A stretch of 64,000 bases of DNA from Bacteroidales bacterium (GTDB lineage Bacteria > Bacteroidota > Bacteroidia > Bacteroidales > BM520), in the NCBI GenBank assembly GCA_016285515.1, contig JAEEQW010000002.1, forward strand, positions 177,525 through 241,524, given 5' to 3'. Every line of letters starts with the position of its first letter. Positions within the stretch are counted from its first letter, which is position 1. Below the pieces are notes generated by a model. The model was given only the letters and a program-made list of their open reading frames with translations, had not been told where the DNA came from and did no database searches. The translations under genes were made by a program, and so were the position numbers. This document shows, piece after piece, positions 8,136 through 16,217 of the stretch.

Positions 8136-9457
8136 AAATTCTCATTTAAAAGGTTTGATATTGCATACAAAGGATAAACCCGGATATTGTCATAGCTGGC
8201 GAAATTTTCCATCGAAGTACGTACACCATACTCGGAGTTCTTCTCTTTCATGAAAACCCTCAAACTTTGCATACTGCCTTTAGAGCTCGATTTCACCTCA
8301 ACGGGAACAATCCCCTGCCCTACTTGAATCACATAATCCACTTCAGCCTGACTGTCTTTCTTTTCCCTATGCCAGCAATAGAGCCGCTTGCGCTCATAGC
8401 ACGAACCCGCTTTCATGATTTCCGATGCCACAAACACCTCGGTCAACGAACCCTTGTTGGACAAATTTTCAATGCCTTGTATAACCAAATCCGCCATATT
8501 CAATCCCAACATTCTCAAAAGGACACCCGTATCGAACAGTGCCATGCGTTGATAGCGATCGTTGACTTCCGCACCCAAAGGAAGGCCATTGGCAGATGTG
8601 TGAACAACAGGGTAAACAAGCCCGGCTTTTACAAGCAATTCCAGGGTGAGTTTCACCTGACTTAGCGACAGGTTGTCATTGACATTGGAATACACAAATC
8701 TGCCTTGATGCTGGCGGGCAACAGATTCCAACACCATAGTCAATCGTTCTTCGGCAATGCGACGGTGGTATTTCTTGAAATCGTCTTTGTACGACTCCAC
8801 TAAATCGTTCAGCACCAACTGACAGTTTCTTAAATCCTGACTTGCAACATATTCCGACACCACTTTGGGCATGCCGCCCATCAGAATAAAAATATTTAAT
8901 AGTTGCAAAAGTTTGTTGTGAACAATTTCAAAAAGAGGATTTTGTGGACTGGCATTTCGATAGGCTTCGACCAGCATTTCTTCATTGTTTGCTCGCAAAA
9001 ACTCTTCAAAACTAAGAGGATACATAAAGACAGACCGTATTCTGCCCACGCCGAAGGAGGGCAGGTCTCCCAATACGAATTCAAGCAACGAGCCTGCCGC
9101 TATCAAATGCAGTTCTGGATATTGCTCGTAGAAATAGCGCAATTTGTTGATAGCTTCCGGACATGCCTGGATTTCGTCAATAAAAAGCAGTGTTTCACCC
9201 GCCACAACCGGTTTTTTGACAAGATATGATATTTGGCGACAAATTTCCTGTGGTGTATGTCCCTGTGAAAACAAACCATGCAATTCCCTATGTTCGTTCA
9301 AGTCGATTTCAACATAGTTTTTGAAACTTTTGCCAAGATGCCTCACACTTGAAGTTTTCCCAACCTGCCTGGCCCCACGAATCAAAAGCGGCATTCTGTT
9401 GTCAGAATCCTTCCATTTCAACAATTCGCCATCTACGTCTCTTACAATATATTCCAT
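8132..9457 (-). CDS. AAA ATPase with DUF4143 and PD-(D/E)XK-like C-terminus
   Basis: A 441-residue protein of the AAA_14/DUF4143 family. Walker A is GARQVGKTS near residue 30 and Walker B LLFIDEIQACP near 115. The DUF4143 part contains DTGVLLRMLGL and NKGSLTEVFVASEI. The C-terminus has AEVDYVIQ and VPVEVKSSSKG, a restriction-endonuclease-like EVD...EVK pattern. The family is abundant and mobile in Bacteroidota, often as orphan genes, and is not a known Cas protein. Here it is preceded by a 69-bp gap (the largest in the operon), a promoter-like box and three phased repeats, yet its stop overlaps the Card1-like start by 4 bp. It may be cargo inserted between effectors, or an ATPase recruited to the system; the sequence does not decide. 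Confidence 0.92.
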   Translation of the reverse strand: MEYIVRDVDGELLKWKDSDNRMPLLIRGARQVGKTSSVRHLGKSFKNYVEIDLNEHRELHGLFSQGHTPQEICRQISYLVKKPVVAGETLLFIDEIQACPEAINKLRYFYEQYPELHLIAAGSLLEFVLGDLPSFGVGRIRSVFMYPLSFEEFLRANNEEMLVEAYRNASPQNPLFEIVHNKLLQLLNIFILMGGMPKVVSEYVASQDLRNCQLVLNDLVESYKDDFKKYHRRIAEERLTMVLESVARQHQGRFVYSNVNDNLSLSQVKLTLELLVKAGLVYPVVHTSANGLPLGAEVNDRYQRMALFDTGVLLRMLGLNMADLVIQGIENLSNKGSLTEVFVASEIMKAGSCYERKRLYCWHREKKDSQAEVDYVIQVGQGIVPVEVKSSSKGSMQSLRVFMKEKNSEYGVRTSMENFASYDNIRVYPLYAISNLLNENL

Positions 9458-9464
9458 ATTTCAA

Positions 9465-9563
9465 ACTTTAATTTTCGGTAGCAAAAATACGATTTTTATT
9501 TCAATTTTCGGCATCGGAAAATGAGTTTAAATTTCAATTTTCGGTATTGAAAATAATAACTTC
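9465..9563. repeat. Three direct repeats spaced exactly 33 bp, operator-like
   Basis: The element ATTTCAATTTTCGGTA and near copies occur three times, with the CGGYA core ending at 9480, 9513 and 9546, so the spacing is exactly 33 bp, about three helical turns. Copy 1 reads CTTTAATTTTCGGTA; copies 2 and 3 are nearly identical. Copies 2 and 3 are each followed by a partial inverted copy (GGAAAAT, TGAAAAT). Copy 3 encodes the last residues of the Nudix protein (PKIEI). Copies 1 and 2 lie on either side of the -7 box of the AAA ATPase gene, a layout expected for a repressor operator. Confidence 0.7.
9482..9489 (-). promoter_or_regulatory. Candidate internal promoter for the AAA ATPase gene
   Basis: On the minus strand the bases read TATTTTTG, a full match to the Bacteroidota -7 box TAnnTTTG. 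It lies 25 bp upstream of the AAA ATPase start and between two of the 33-bp-phased repeats. A TTTG -33 box at the standard distance is not clear, so confidence is moderate. Confidence 0.45.
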
Positions 9564-10120
9564 AAAGCCAAAGCCGACCAAAGTTCAAACTTTGCCAAAT
9601 CCAAATCTTCGATTCGTTTCCACTGCGGATTACCTATCTCGGCATCGAAAGTGAAGTTCACATTATCAACAAGCACCTTGAACACTACACCTGTGTGGCA
9701 ATGCCCAACTTCGGTTTCTTCTTCGTTAATCATACCTGCAAGTTCAAATTGGTTTTCGCTTAACTCGACACCAACCTCTTCCATAAACTCACGTCTAAGA
9801 CCATTGACAAGACGTTGCGAAATGGTATCGCCGCCATCGTGGTCATTTATATGACCACCAATGCCTACAGAAAAAACATCGGCAAGACGTTTCTCCGAAC
9901 CATGTCGCTGATAACAAAACACTTCGCCTTGCTGATTGAGTAATACGGCGTATGGAATAAGCTGCTTGTGAGTGAAATCGTTTTCTGCTACCGACCTGTT
10001 TATATATTCATACGGCAATGAATTGATGTTGTCAACACTCGCTTTCCAAATTTGCTCGCTCATATCGAACTGCCTTTTCATTGCATCAAGAGACACGCAT
10101 ATCACATTTTCGTCTTTCAT
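9527..10120 (-). CDS. Nudix hydrolase, COG4112-like, paired with the CARF-deaminase
   Basis: A 197-residue Nudix protein. The Nudix box reads G96-x5-Q102-x7-R110-E-F-M-E-E-V-G-V118, so the catalytic REx2EExG block is intact but the first Glu of the box (G-x5-E) is Gln. HKQLIPYAVLLNQQGEVFCYQR and SVGIGGHIND (85-93) resemble the COG4112 predicted phosphoesterase group of MutT-like enzymes. The start overlaps the stop of the CARF-deaminase gene by 4 bp, so the two are co-translated. Nudix enzymes split nucleoside diphosphate-linked substrates. With an ATP-to-ITP enzyme as partner, plausible substrates are ITP or dITP, or a nucleotide signal; this is inference. Confidence 0.92.
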   Translation of the reverse strand: MKDENVICVSLDAMKRQFDMSEQIWKASVDNINSLPYEYINRSVAENDFTHKQLIPYAVLLNQQGEVFCYQRHGSEKRLADVFSVGIGGHINDHDGGDTISQRLVNGLRREFMEEVGVELSENQFELAGMINEEETEVGHCHTGVVFKVLVDNVNFTFDAEIGNPQWKRIEDLDLAKFELWSALALKLLFSIPKIEI

Positions 10121-12156
10121 AACAAACCTTTTTCAATTAGGTGAGCCAAATCATGCTCCACGTTTCTGATCAACTGTTTCTTTCGTTCATACGGATAGAA
10201 AGCCGAGCGGAATCCGTTGCATATTAATTGTAGGATATCCCATTTCGACAGTCCTCCTTGTGTCATACGTGCAGCCTTATGCAGTTCATGGGTCATGCCT
10301 GTTATTGATATGCCTGGGTCATCAGTATTTACAGAAACCTTCAGTTCCTTGTCGATATAGGCTTTGAGCGGATATGCAGACAAATTGGCTGTCTCTTTTG
10401 GAAAATAATTGTCACGGAAGCCCACAATCTGGAAATTGCTCGAAGGACACAACTCCACTCCTATACCCCGTTCCAAGAATTTGTTCAATAAATCCTTATT
10501 TTCAAGTAAATGCAAGCCATGTCCTATTCTTTCCGCATTCAAGTGATACACCGCTTGCCAAATGCTTTCAACTTTTTCCGTTTCTCCCGCATGAATGGTT
10601 ATGTTGTAGCATTCCTTCATAATATCCATAAAAGAATTACGCAATTCCTCTGGAGTTTTAATACTCTCATTTCCCGCAAGGTCGAAGCCACGGAAGAATT
10701 TCTTGAAAAGAGCATTGTCTTTCATACGTTTTACCAGATCAACATAATCAGAAGTAGAGTCTCCTCGATGACGTGAAATAATAAAAATGAGAGATGTTTC
10801 GAGTTTTTCGCTCACCGAATCCATCAAATGGCAAATTGATAGAACAACATCTTCCACAGAGAAATCTTTTTGTGCATAATTGAATGGCGAACAACGGATT
10901 TCCAGATATTTCACATTCTCATTGATGCAACGATTCAGCAACAAGTTCATTGTCTGTTCCAGACTGTGCGGATGGTCGAGAAGCGAAGAACCTTGCAAAT
11001 CGCCAAGTTGTTCGTATTTTTTTATTCCGACCTTGCAAAAACTTGTCTCGAGATTATTTCCATACCAACGTTTTATCAATTCATCTTCTTTGCCTTTGAA
11101 TTGCTGCAGAATAGGTGCCGCTATACAACTTTTAGGAACATCATACTGTTCTGAAAGCGCTTTTACCTTTTTTTTCCATCTTGGAGTGATATATTTCAAA
11201 GAAGTGGAATAATCAATATGGTTAAGCCATGCAGCATATTCGGAATTTTGTTTTGCAAATTTCTTTACAACATCGTCTAATCCAATTGCAACCTCAACAA
11301 TTTCATATGGATTCAGCACACCTCCCAAATGGCAATGCAAATCTGACTTTGGCAACTGTCTAAGCCAAGCCAATTCATCATTCTGCATATCGGGATTGAC
11401 GCCTATGTGATCTTTTTTCAGTTGATCTATCCTCGATGGTGGCAAAGTATATAACACATGAAAATTCGAACGCGCCTCGTGCTCCTTCAAATAGTAGGAT
11501 GTATAAAAATGTTGCGATTGCTGTTTCTGTCGTTCTATATCAGCAAGGTAATTAGTTGAAGGCGAACAGAGAAGGAATGTTTTCTTATCAAAGCTGACCT
11601 TTTGCGGTTTCACGGCCTCGTTGGGAGCCAAAGTACCCATCAGCATTGGCACTGCTTCTTCTTTCTTATCACCAAGAACATGCAACAAATTGTCGCACCC
11701 GAAAATAAGAGCGGCATCCTGCATATCGGTGCTCATGGTCTTGCGCCCGCATGCGAGCGAGAGATATAATTTACCATTCCCTTTTTGCTGATGACCGTAA
11801 GCCACTACACGAAGCAGCAAATCGTGAAATGCTCGGGCATCGCTTTCATTCACAATGTCGGCGACACCATCGAGCACAAACACTCGGATTGCAGCACCAT
11901 ATTTGGAGCAGTTTTTGAGAATATAGTCGTAACTTTCCTGGACACTGAGAATATCGTTACCCTTGGGTTTGACGATATGCTTTTGGTCTGTAGCCACAAG
12001 CCAAACTTCATCCAGACGGGTGAGACCTTTGCGCATTTCGCCAACAACCGCATTGCCGCGATAGAAATCCGTCTCACCGTCGTAATTGAACAGTCCGACG
12101 GTTTCTTCAATAATGTCGGGGGTGGCGCCGAGGGTGGAGATGAGGAGATTGGACAT
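10117..12156 (-). CDS. cad1: CARF-adenosine deaminase effector, Cad1-like
   Basis: A 679-residue two-domain protein. The CARF domain covers about 1-180 (NLLISTLGATPDI at 3-15; LACGRKTMS at 134-142). The deaminase domain covers about 265-679, and every metal and catalytic residue of adenosine deaminase is present: His274 and His276 (DLHCHLGG), His522 and Glu525 (IHAGE), His546 (RIGHG), Asp612/Asp613 (NTDDPGIS), plus the ELCPSSN substrate motif at 568-574. Cad1 proteins of type III CRISPR loci bind cyclic oligoadenylate and convert ATP to ITP, stopping growth of infected cells (published for this family in 2024). The gene follows csm5 by 7 bp and overlaps the Nudix gene by 4 bp. No signal peptide. 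Confidence 0.94.
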   Translation of the reverse strand: MSNLLISTLGATPDIIEETVGLFNYDGETDFYRGNAVVGEMRKGLTRLDEVWLVATDQKHIVKPKGNDILSVQESYDYILKNCSKYGAAIRVFVLDGVADIVNESDARAFHDLLLRVVAYGHQQKGNGKLYLSLACGRKTMSTDMQDAALIFGCDNLLHVLGDKKEEAVPMLMGTLAPNEAVKPQKVSFDKKTFLLCSPSTNYLADIERQKQQSQHFYTSYYLKEHEARSNFHVLYTLPPSRIDQLKKDHIGVNPDMQNDELAWLRQLPKSDLHCHLGGVLNPYEIVEVAIGLDDVVKKFAKQNSEYAAWLNHIDYSTSLKYITPRWKKKVKALSEQYDVPKSCIAAPILQQFKGKEDELIKRWYGNNLETSFCKVGIKKYEQLGDLQGSSLLDHPHSLEQTMNLLLNRCINENVKYLEIRCSPFNYAQKDFSVEDVVLSICHLMDSVSEKLETSLIFIISRHRGDSTSDYVDLVKRMKDNALFKKFFRGFDLAGNESIKTPEELRNSFMDIMKECYNITIHAGETEKVESIWQAVYHLNAERIGHGLHLLENKDLLNKFLERGIGVELCPSSNFQIVGFRDNYFPKETANLSAYPLKAYIDKELKVSVNTDDPGISITGMTHELHKAARMTQGGLSKWDILQLICNGFRSAFYPYERKKQLIRNVEHDLAHLIEKGLL

Positions 12157-12163
12157 TCAATAA

Positions 12164-14014
12164 TTACTTTTTGGTTATTTCTTCAAGCCATTGAGATGCT
12201 GTGTCTGAACCTACAAATTTTGATATTTGCTGCCATGCCGAATTTTTGAAATCATTCCAGTTGATTTTTTCTTTCTTATCAGGATTGGCAATCAATCGTT
12301 TGACAGTATCAAACAAGGCAGACTGTTGCTCAATAGGAACTTCTGCGACGGATGCAGCTTTCAACCACGATGACACCTTTTGTGCGCACACCTTGAATGA
12401 AGTAACCTTATAGTTTCCTTCATTAGGACCGAACTCGTATTTTTCATTCAGCAATTTTGACAAACCGCCTTCGGCCTTTTCTTTTTGCGCCTGTAAGCGT
12501 TCTTGCTCTTGTCTTTCCGCGTTCTCTTTCAAGGCACGTTCCATTTGTAATTGTGCAACTTTGCCTTTCAAGTAATCAACATCTATAATGGTTTGCTTTT
12601 GTTCTGGGAAAGCATCGCATAAAGATTGATATTTGCTCAATGCATCTTCGTATTGTTCAGCATCGACCAACTGCTTAATTTCGGCAAGAGATTGCTCAAA
12701 TTGCTTTTTACGTTCTTCCATTTCTCGTTGCTCTTTTGCAGTTTCCTCAGCTTTGATACGAATAGCTTCCAACTCTGCCAATCGCTCTTGCTCTTTACGT
12801 TGTCTTTCTGCTTGTCGATTCTCTTCCAAGCGTTTCACTTCCTCTTCGCTCAACGCGCGCAGTTTTACAAAACCCATCAAAGACAGATTGCCGTCCCAAT
12901 CTGCTATTTTTCGCGATTTTGCTGATTTATTCCCATCCAACAATCCTCGTGACACTTTCTTGCTTGTGTCCAGTCCATTTATGTAAAAATCATTGAACTG
13001 CCAATCTCCTGTTATGGAATGGAATCCAGAGCCTGCCGACATCTTCAATACACAGTAAGAGCCGTCCGAAGGAATTTGACTCAAAAGTACGTCAATAGAG
13101 TCAACAATTTCATTGCTACGCTCCGCATAATATTTCTTGAAGAACGCCTTTTCTTTTTCCAGATAATCTTTTGTATGCTGATTAATGATTCCAAACAACG
13201 TTCGAATATCATTTTGCAGAATCGGTCGTTTCTTTTCTGTTTTAATATGTGTCCGATGTTTTTCGTTGTTTTTTTCATAGCTATCATACAATTCCAACGA
13301 CATCATCAGCGAAGCATATCCCTTTTGCTTCGGCGTAAGGCTTTCGTACAACGTGTTAAACCCTGTGGACTTAAAATGTTCATCAGTAAAAGAATTGCCA
13401 TCACGATTAGTCTGCTGATGTTTCCAACCGCCTTGCCAATTGTTTCCATTGCCTCGAAGATTGAAAATCTTGGTATTCACCAATTCCGTTTTGTCAAATT
13501 CCGCATCCGAAATTTTGATAAAACGCATAAACTCGTCGCCATCATTTGATGAACCGAAAATGAATGATTCAAAAGGTTTTCTCCTTTGGTTTGCTTCGGA
13601 AACAGCATTAACAATTTCATCTTTAGGCGCAATATAATCTAATAATACAGAACGGATAGCACCTTTCAATGAACTACCCGTCAGTACGGGATTACCTCCA
13701 AGTTGATTCTTGACAAAAGCCTTTACATCGTTGTCTGTTTCTGCTGGAAATGGCATAGAAAAATCAGAAACATCATCCAAATTACCTGCCAATTTCAATT
13801 TAAGTCTTTCTTCATCCTTGGATGCAAAACAACTTGTCAGATCATCAACTTTTATGCCGTTGGCAATCATCTTTTTCAAATTGAGTTTGTAAAGCGTTCC
13901 TTTGTCAACGACAAAGTCAACGCCACGCACCCAATCCTTTTCCTGTCCTGCTCCAATCGAAAGCGGTGTTAACACTTCGATTTCAAGATTGTATTTTTTG
14001 TTGATTCCTTCCAT
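12164..14014 (-). CDS. csm5: Type III-A RAMP protein Csm5 with coiled-coil C-terminal extension
   Basis: Csm5 caps the crRNA 3' side of the Csm complex and recruits RNases for crRNA maturation. The RAMP core is residues 1 to about 388: LEIEVLTPLSIGAG at 10-23, VLTGSSLKGAIRS at 110-122, and the glycine-rich SAGSGFHSITGDW at 326-338. Usual Csm5 proteins are about 350-420 residues. This one has 616; the extra 225 residues comprise a charged heptad-rich coiled coil (about 388-446), a TPR-like helical pair (447-482), a second coiled coil (483-515) and a C-terminal helical domain (about 520-616). The reading frame is open throughout, so this is a true extension and not a frameshifted neighbour. It may recruit a nuclease or another partner. 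Spacing is 1 bp after csm4. Confidence 0.93.
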   Translation of the reverse strand: MEGINKKYNLEIEVLTPLSIGAGQEKDWVRGVDFVVDKGTLYKLNLKKMIANGIKVDDLTSCFASKDEERLKLKLAGNLDDVSDFSMPFPAETDNDVKAFVKNQLGGNPVLTGSSLKGAIRSVLLDYIAPKDEIVNAVSEANQRRKPFESFIFGSSNDGDEFMRFIKISDAEFDKTELVNTKIFNLRGNGNNWQGGWKHQQTNRDGNSFTDEHFKSTGFNTLYESLTPKQKGYASLMMSLELYDSYEKNNEKHRTHIKTEKKRPILQNDIRTLFGIINQHTKDYLEKEKAFFKKYYAERSNEIVDSIDVLLSQIPSDGSYCVLKMSAGSGFHSITGDWQFNDFYINGLDTSKKVSRGLLDGNKSAKSRKIADWDGNLSLMGFVKLRALSEEEVKRLEENRQAERQRKEQERLAELEAIRIKAEETAKEQREMEERKKQFEQSLAEIKQLVDAEQYEDALSKYQSLCDAFPEQKQTIIDVDYLKGKVAQLQMERALKENAERQEQERLQAQKEKAEGGLSKLLNEKYEFGPNEGNYKVTSFKVCAQKVSSWLKAASVAEVPIEQQSALFDTVKRLIANPDKKEKINWNDFKNSAWQQISKFVGSDTASQWLEEITKK

Positions 14015-14015
14015 A

Positions 14016-15020
14016 TCACTTCACATTTATTGGTAAGAATAAGGCACGTCCGCAACGCCAGACAGGATGCTCTACCATTGGCAAGTCAGGTTTAAGATTA
14101 ATTCCAACTCGACCTAAAGTCTCAATGCTGTCACATTGGCACTTGAACACTGAAGCTGCCGTAAATGCATAAATCACATTCTTTCGCAATGTGTTGTTTG
14201 GCGGTGTTGTAATCCAACCTCCACGACGCTGAAAATCGTAAGCCACATCGTCCGAATCGAGCAATGCTTGCAACTGTTCTTTTGATTCTGGAACAAACGA
14301 CGAAAGCGACATTGCGAAATCAGCGGCATCGGGCATATCTATCTCTATCGTGTCCTTTTCGTATTCAAAATAACCATTGCCCACATTGCGGTCGGTACCA
14401 ATACCCTCATGTTGAAGAAGATTCAAAGCCCTTTCAAGCAACGACACGTCACCATCTGCTATGAAAAACAAGCCAGAATAACCCTTGAATGCAACTCTGT
14501 CCATATAGAAAGGCTTGGCATCTTCGCTGAAATCGCGTGAAACGGTCACTCGAGGCGACACCTGAGAACTGATGAAATCCTTATCAATAGGCACATCTGT
14601 CATATACTCGCCTTGAATGGCATTGCCATCAATAGCTTGTTCGTCGAACAATTGTTCTCCTCGCAAAATTTTGGTGAAATAAGAAGCATCGAGCCACGCA
14701 ACCTTCTTTATTTTTTTGCGTTCCTCTACGACCTTTTTGGATGACGGTAAAGTTTGCTTCAACGGTTTCGGAAAGAACAAAACCGCATTCTTATCTTCCT
14801 TATCTTTCTGATAAAAAGGAAACAAGCTGCTTATTGTACATCCTAAATCACCATCCTTGGGAATCTGTTCGCCGAGTTTTGCCAAGCTCGAAATCAGTGC
14901 GGCGTACATGGTATCAGATGCTATCGACTTGAGACTGACACCGTAATCATCGCGGGCATCGCCCAAGTGCAATGGCGAAGTGAAATGCAGTTTATATATA
15001 TTAAACGTATGTTTCGCCAT
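14016..15020 (-). CDS. csm4: Type III-A RAMP protein Csm4
   Basis: Csm4 binds the crRNA 5' handle and Cas10 in the Csm complex. The 334-residue protein begins FNIYKLHFTSPLHLGDARDDYG, the usual Csm4 N-terminal RAMP strand and loop, followed by IASDTMYAALISSLAKLGE, the Csm4 counterpart of the glycine loop. GIGTDRNVGNGYFEY near residues 211-225 is the conserved glycine-rich RAMP motif. The end, PVWRCGRALFLPI, is typical for the family. The gene is 3 bp after csm3 and 1 bp before csm5. Confidence 0.95.
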   Translation of the reverse strand: MAKHTFNIYKLHFTSPLHLGDARDDYGVSLKSIASDTMYAALISSLAKLGEQIPKDGDLGCTISSLFPFYQKDKEDKNAVLFFPKPLKQTLPSSKKVVEERKKIKKVAWLDASYFTKILRGEQLFDEQAIDGNAIQGEYMTDVPIDKDFISSQVSPRVTVSRDFSEDAKPFYMDRVAFKGYSGLFFIADGDVSLLERALNLLQHEGIGTDRNVGNGYFEYEKDTIEIDMPDAADFAMSLSSFVPESKEQLQALLDSDDVAYDFQRRGGWITTPPNNTLRKNVIYAFTAASVFKCQCDSIETLGRVGINLKPDLPMVEHPVWRCGRALFLPINVK

Positions 15021-15023
15021 AAT

Positions 15024-15707
15024 TTACCATGATATTAAATCTGCCACTTCTTTCATCTTCCATTCAGAAGATTCTGAAGCTTCATAATATTTCCACCCTT
15101 CAAACTTGATTTGTCCATAGCCACGAGAACCGCTACCACCCAAATAATCATTTTCCAATGCATTTATTGCATCTTTAAACATTAACAAAGAACACTTTTC
15201 GTCCTTTTTATCGTCATATTCTTCTGTTTTCCACACATTGATAATAAATTCAGATTTGAAAGATACGCCAGCTGGAACACGTTCTGTTTGTCTAATACCT
15301 CCTTTTATGGTCGTTCCTGTGTACCTATCAATTGTATTTTCATATTTATTCTCGGTATATGGCATATCCAAATTGTCGCATCCATCCAACAATTCAATGG
15401 ATTTATCATCCAAATAAGCATCTCTTACAATGAGTTTGGAAATGCTTTTGTCATCAGTATATCCAAAAACATCATTGATTATCGATGAACCGCCCAATTT
15501 TACTCCTTTCGTCTGCTCCAACAAACAACGCATTTTTCCTTTTAGTGAGCTACCTGGAATATACGGTTTCCCCTTATCTATCATTATTTTTATAACAGGG
15601 TTATCAATTCCTCCAATTTCGACATTGTCCTTACTGCCACCAATATGAAGTCCTGTGATTAATTTAATAGTGGCATCTATCTTGATTTTCTTTACTAACT
15701 GTTTCAT
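15024..15707 (-). CDS. csm3: Type III-A backbone RAMP and target RNase Csm3
   Basis: Csm3 forms the backbone filament that holds the crRNA and cuts target RNA every six bases. The 227-residue protein has LITGLHIGGSKDNVEIGG, then IDNPV, where Asp35 aligns with the catalytic Asp (Asp33 in Streptococcus Csm3). PYIPGSSLKGKMRCLLE near 48-64 and the C-terminal GGSGSRGYGQIKFE are the RAMP signatures. The presence of Asp35 predicts that target RNA cleavage, and thus shut-off of the Cas10 signal, is retained. It lies 25 bp after csm2 and 3 bp before csm4. Confidence 0.96.
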   Translation of the reverse strand: MKQLVKKIKIDATIKLITGLHIGGSKDNVEIGGIDNPVIKIMIDKGKPYIPGSSLKGKMRCLLEQTKGVKLGGSSIINDVFGYTDDKSISKLIVRDAYLDDKSIELLDGCDNLDMPYTENKYENTIDRYTGTTIKGGIRQTERVPAGVSFKSEFIINVWKTEEYDDKKDEKCSLLMFKDAINALENDYLGGSGSRGYGQIKFEGWKYYEASESSEWKMKEVADLISW

Positions 15708-15732
15708 TATCTTATGTTTTATTCGTTATCAT

Positions 15733-16215
15733 TTAATTTAATTTACTTTCCTCCGTTGCATCATCATTTAATTTGCTTTCTTCAGCTGCTTTGTGATAGG
15801 CAACAATAGCCTCAAATATCTTGATGAAGTTTTTGAACCTTTTTTCAGATTCCTCTTTTGTAGATGCTTTTACACAATCTATTGCTTTAGCAATCACAAA
15901 ATAAAAATCGTTAATCTTTGCATGTTCATCTTTCGCACGACCAACAGCATACGCCAATTTGGGTTTGAGCAAAACAAAATCAGTTTCATCATATCCTTTC
16001 AATTGTTGGCGTTTTACTTCTCCAAAGAATTTTCGCAATTGTGTTGTTGTCAGTTTAGCCCTGTCAACTTTTGTTTTAGTTCTCCCCTTATTATCGGTAT
16101 AAGAACTCTCGTCATTTGTTCCTAAATAGGAACCAAATTTCTTTGCAAAATCAACAGTAGCTTTTGTTACTTTCACTGTGATTTCTTGTTCTGGAATTAA
16201 TTCTTTCCAAGCCAT
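15733..16215 (-). CDS. csm2: Type III-A small subunit Csm2
   Basis: The helical small subunit lines the Csm complex opposite Csm3. The 160-residue protein shows the expected LTTTQLRKFFGEVKR and LLKPKLAYAVGR helices and a C-terminal FEAIVAYHKA helix. The last 20 residues contain a short duplication: EESKLN occurs twice, separated by DDAT, encoded by a direct DNA repeat of about 17 bp just before the stop. This tail is probably disordered and recent. The gene starts 2 bp after cas10. Confidence 0.93.
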   Translation of the reverse strand: MAWKELIPEQEITVKVTKATVDFAKKFGSYLGTNDESSYTDNKGRTKTKVDRAKLTTTQLRKFFGEVKRQQLKGYDETDFVLLKPKLAYAVGRAKDEHAKINDFYFVIAKAIDCVKASTKEESEKRFKNFIKIFEAIVAYHKAAEESKLNDDATEESKLN

Positions 16216-16217
16216 AA

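Noticed and set aside
8132..9457. AAA ATPase as half of a toxin-antitoxin pair
   Set aside because: No small partner gene adjoins it; neighbours are full-length CRISPR effectors.
9465..9563. Possible remnant CRISPR array next to the AAA gene
   Set aside because: The conserved core is only about 16 bp with 33-bp period, placed at a promoter and partly coding; it fits an operator better.
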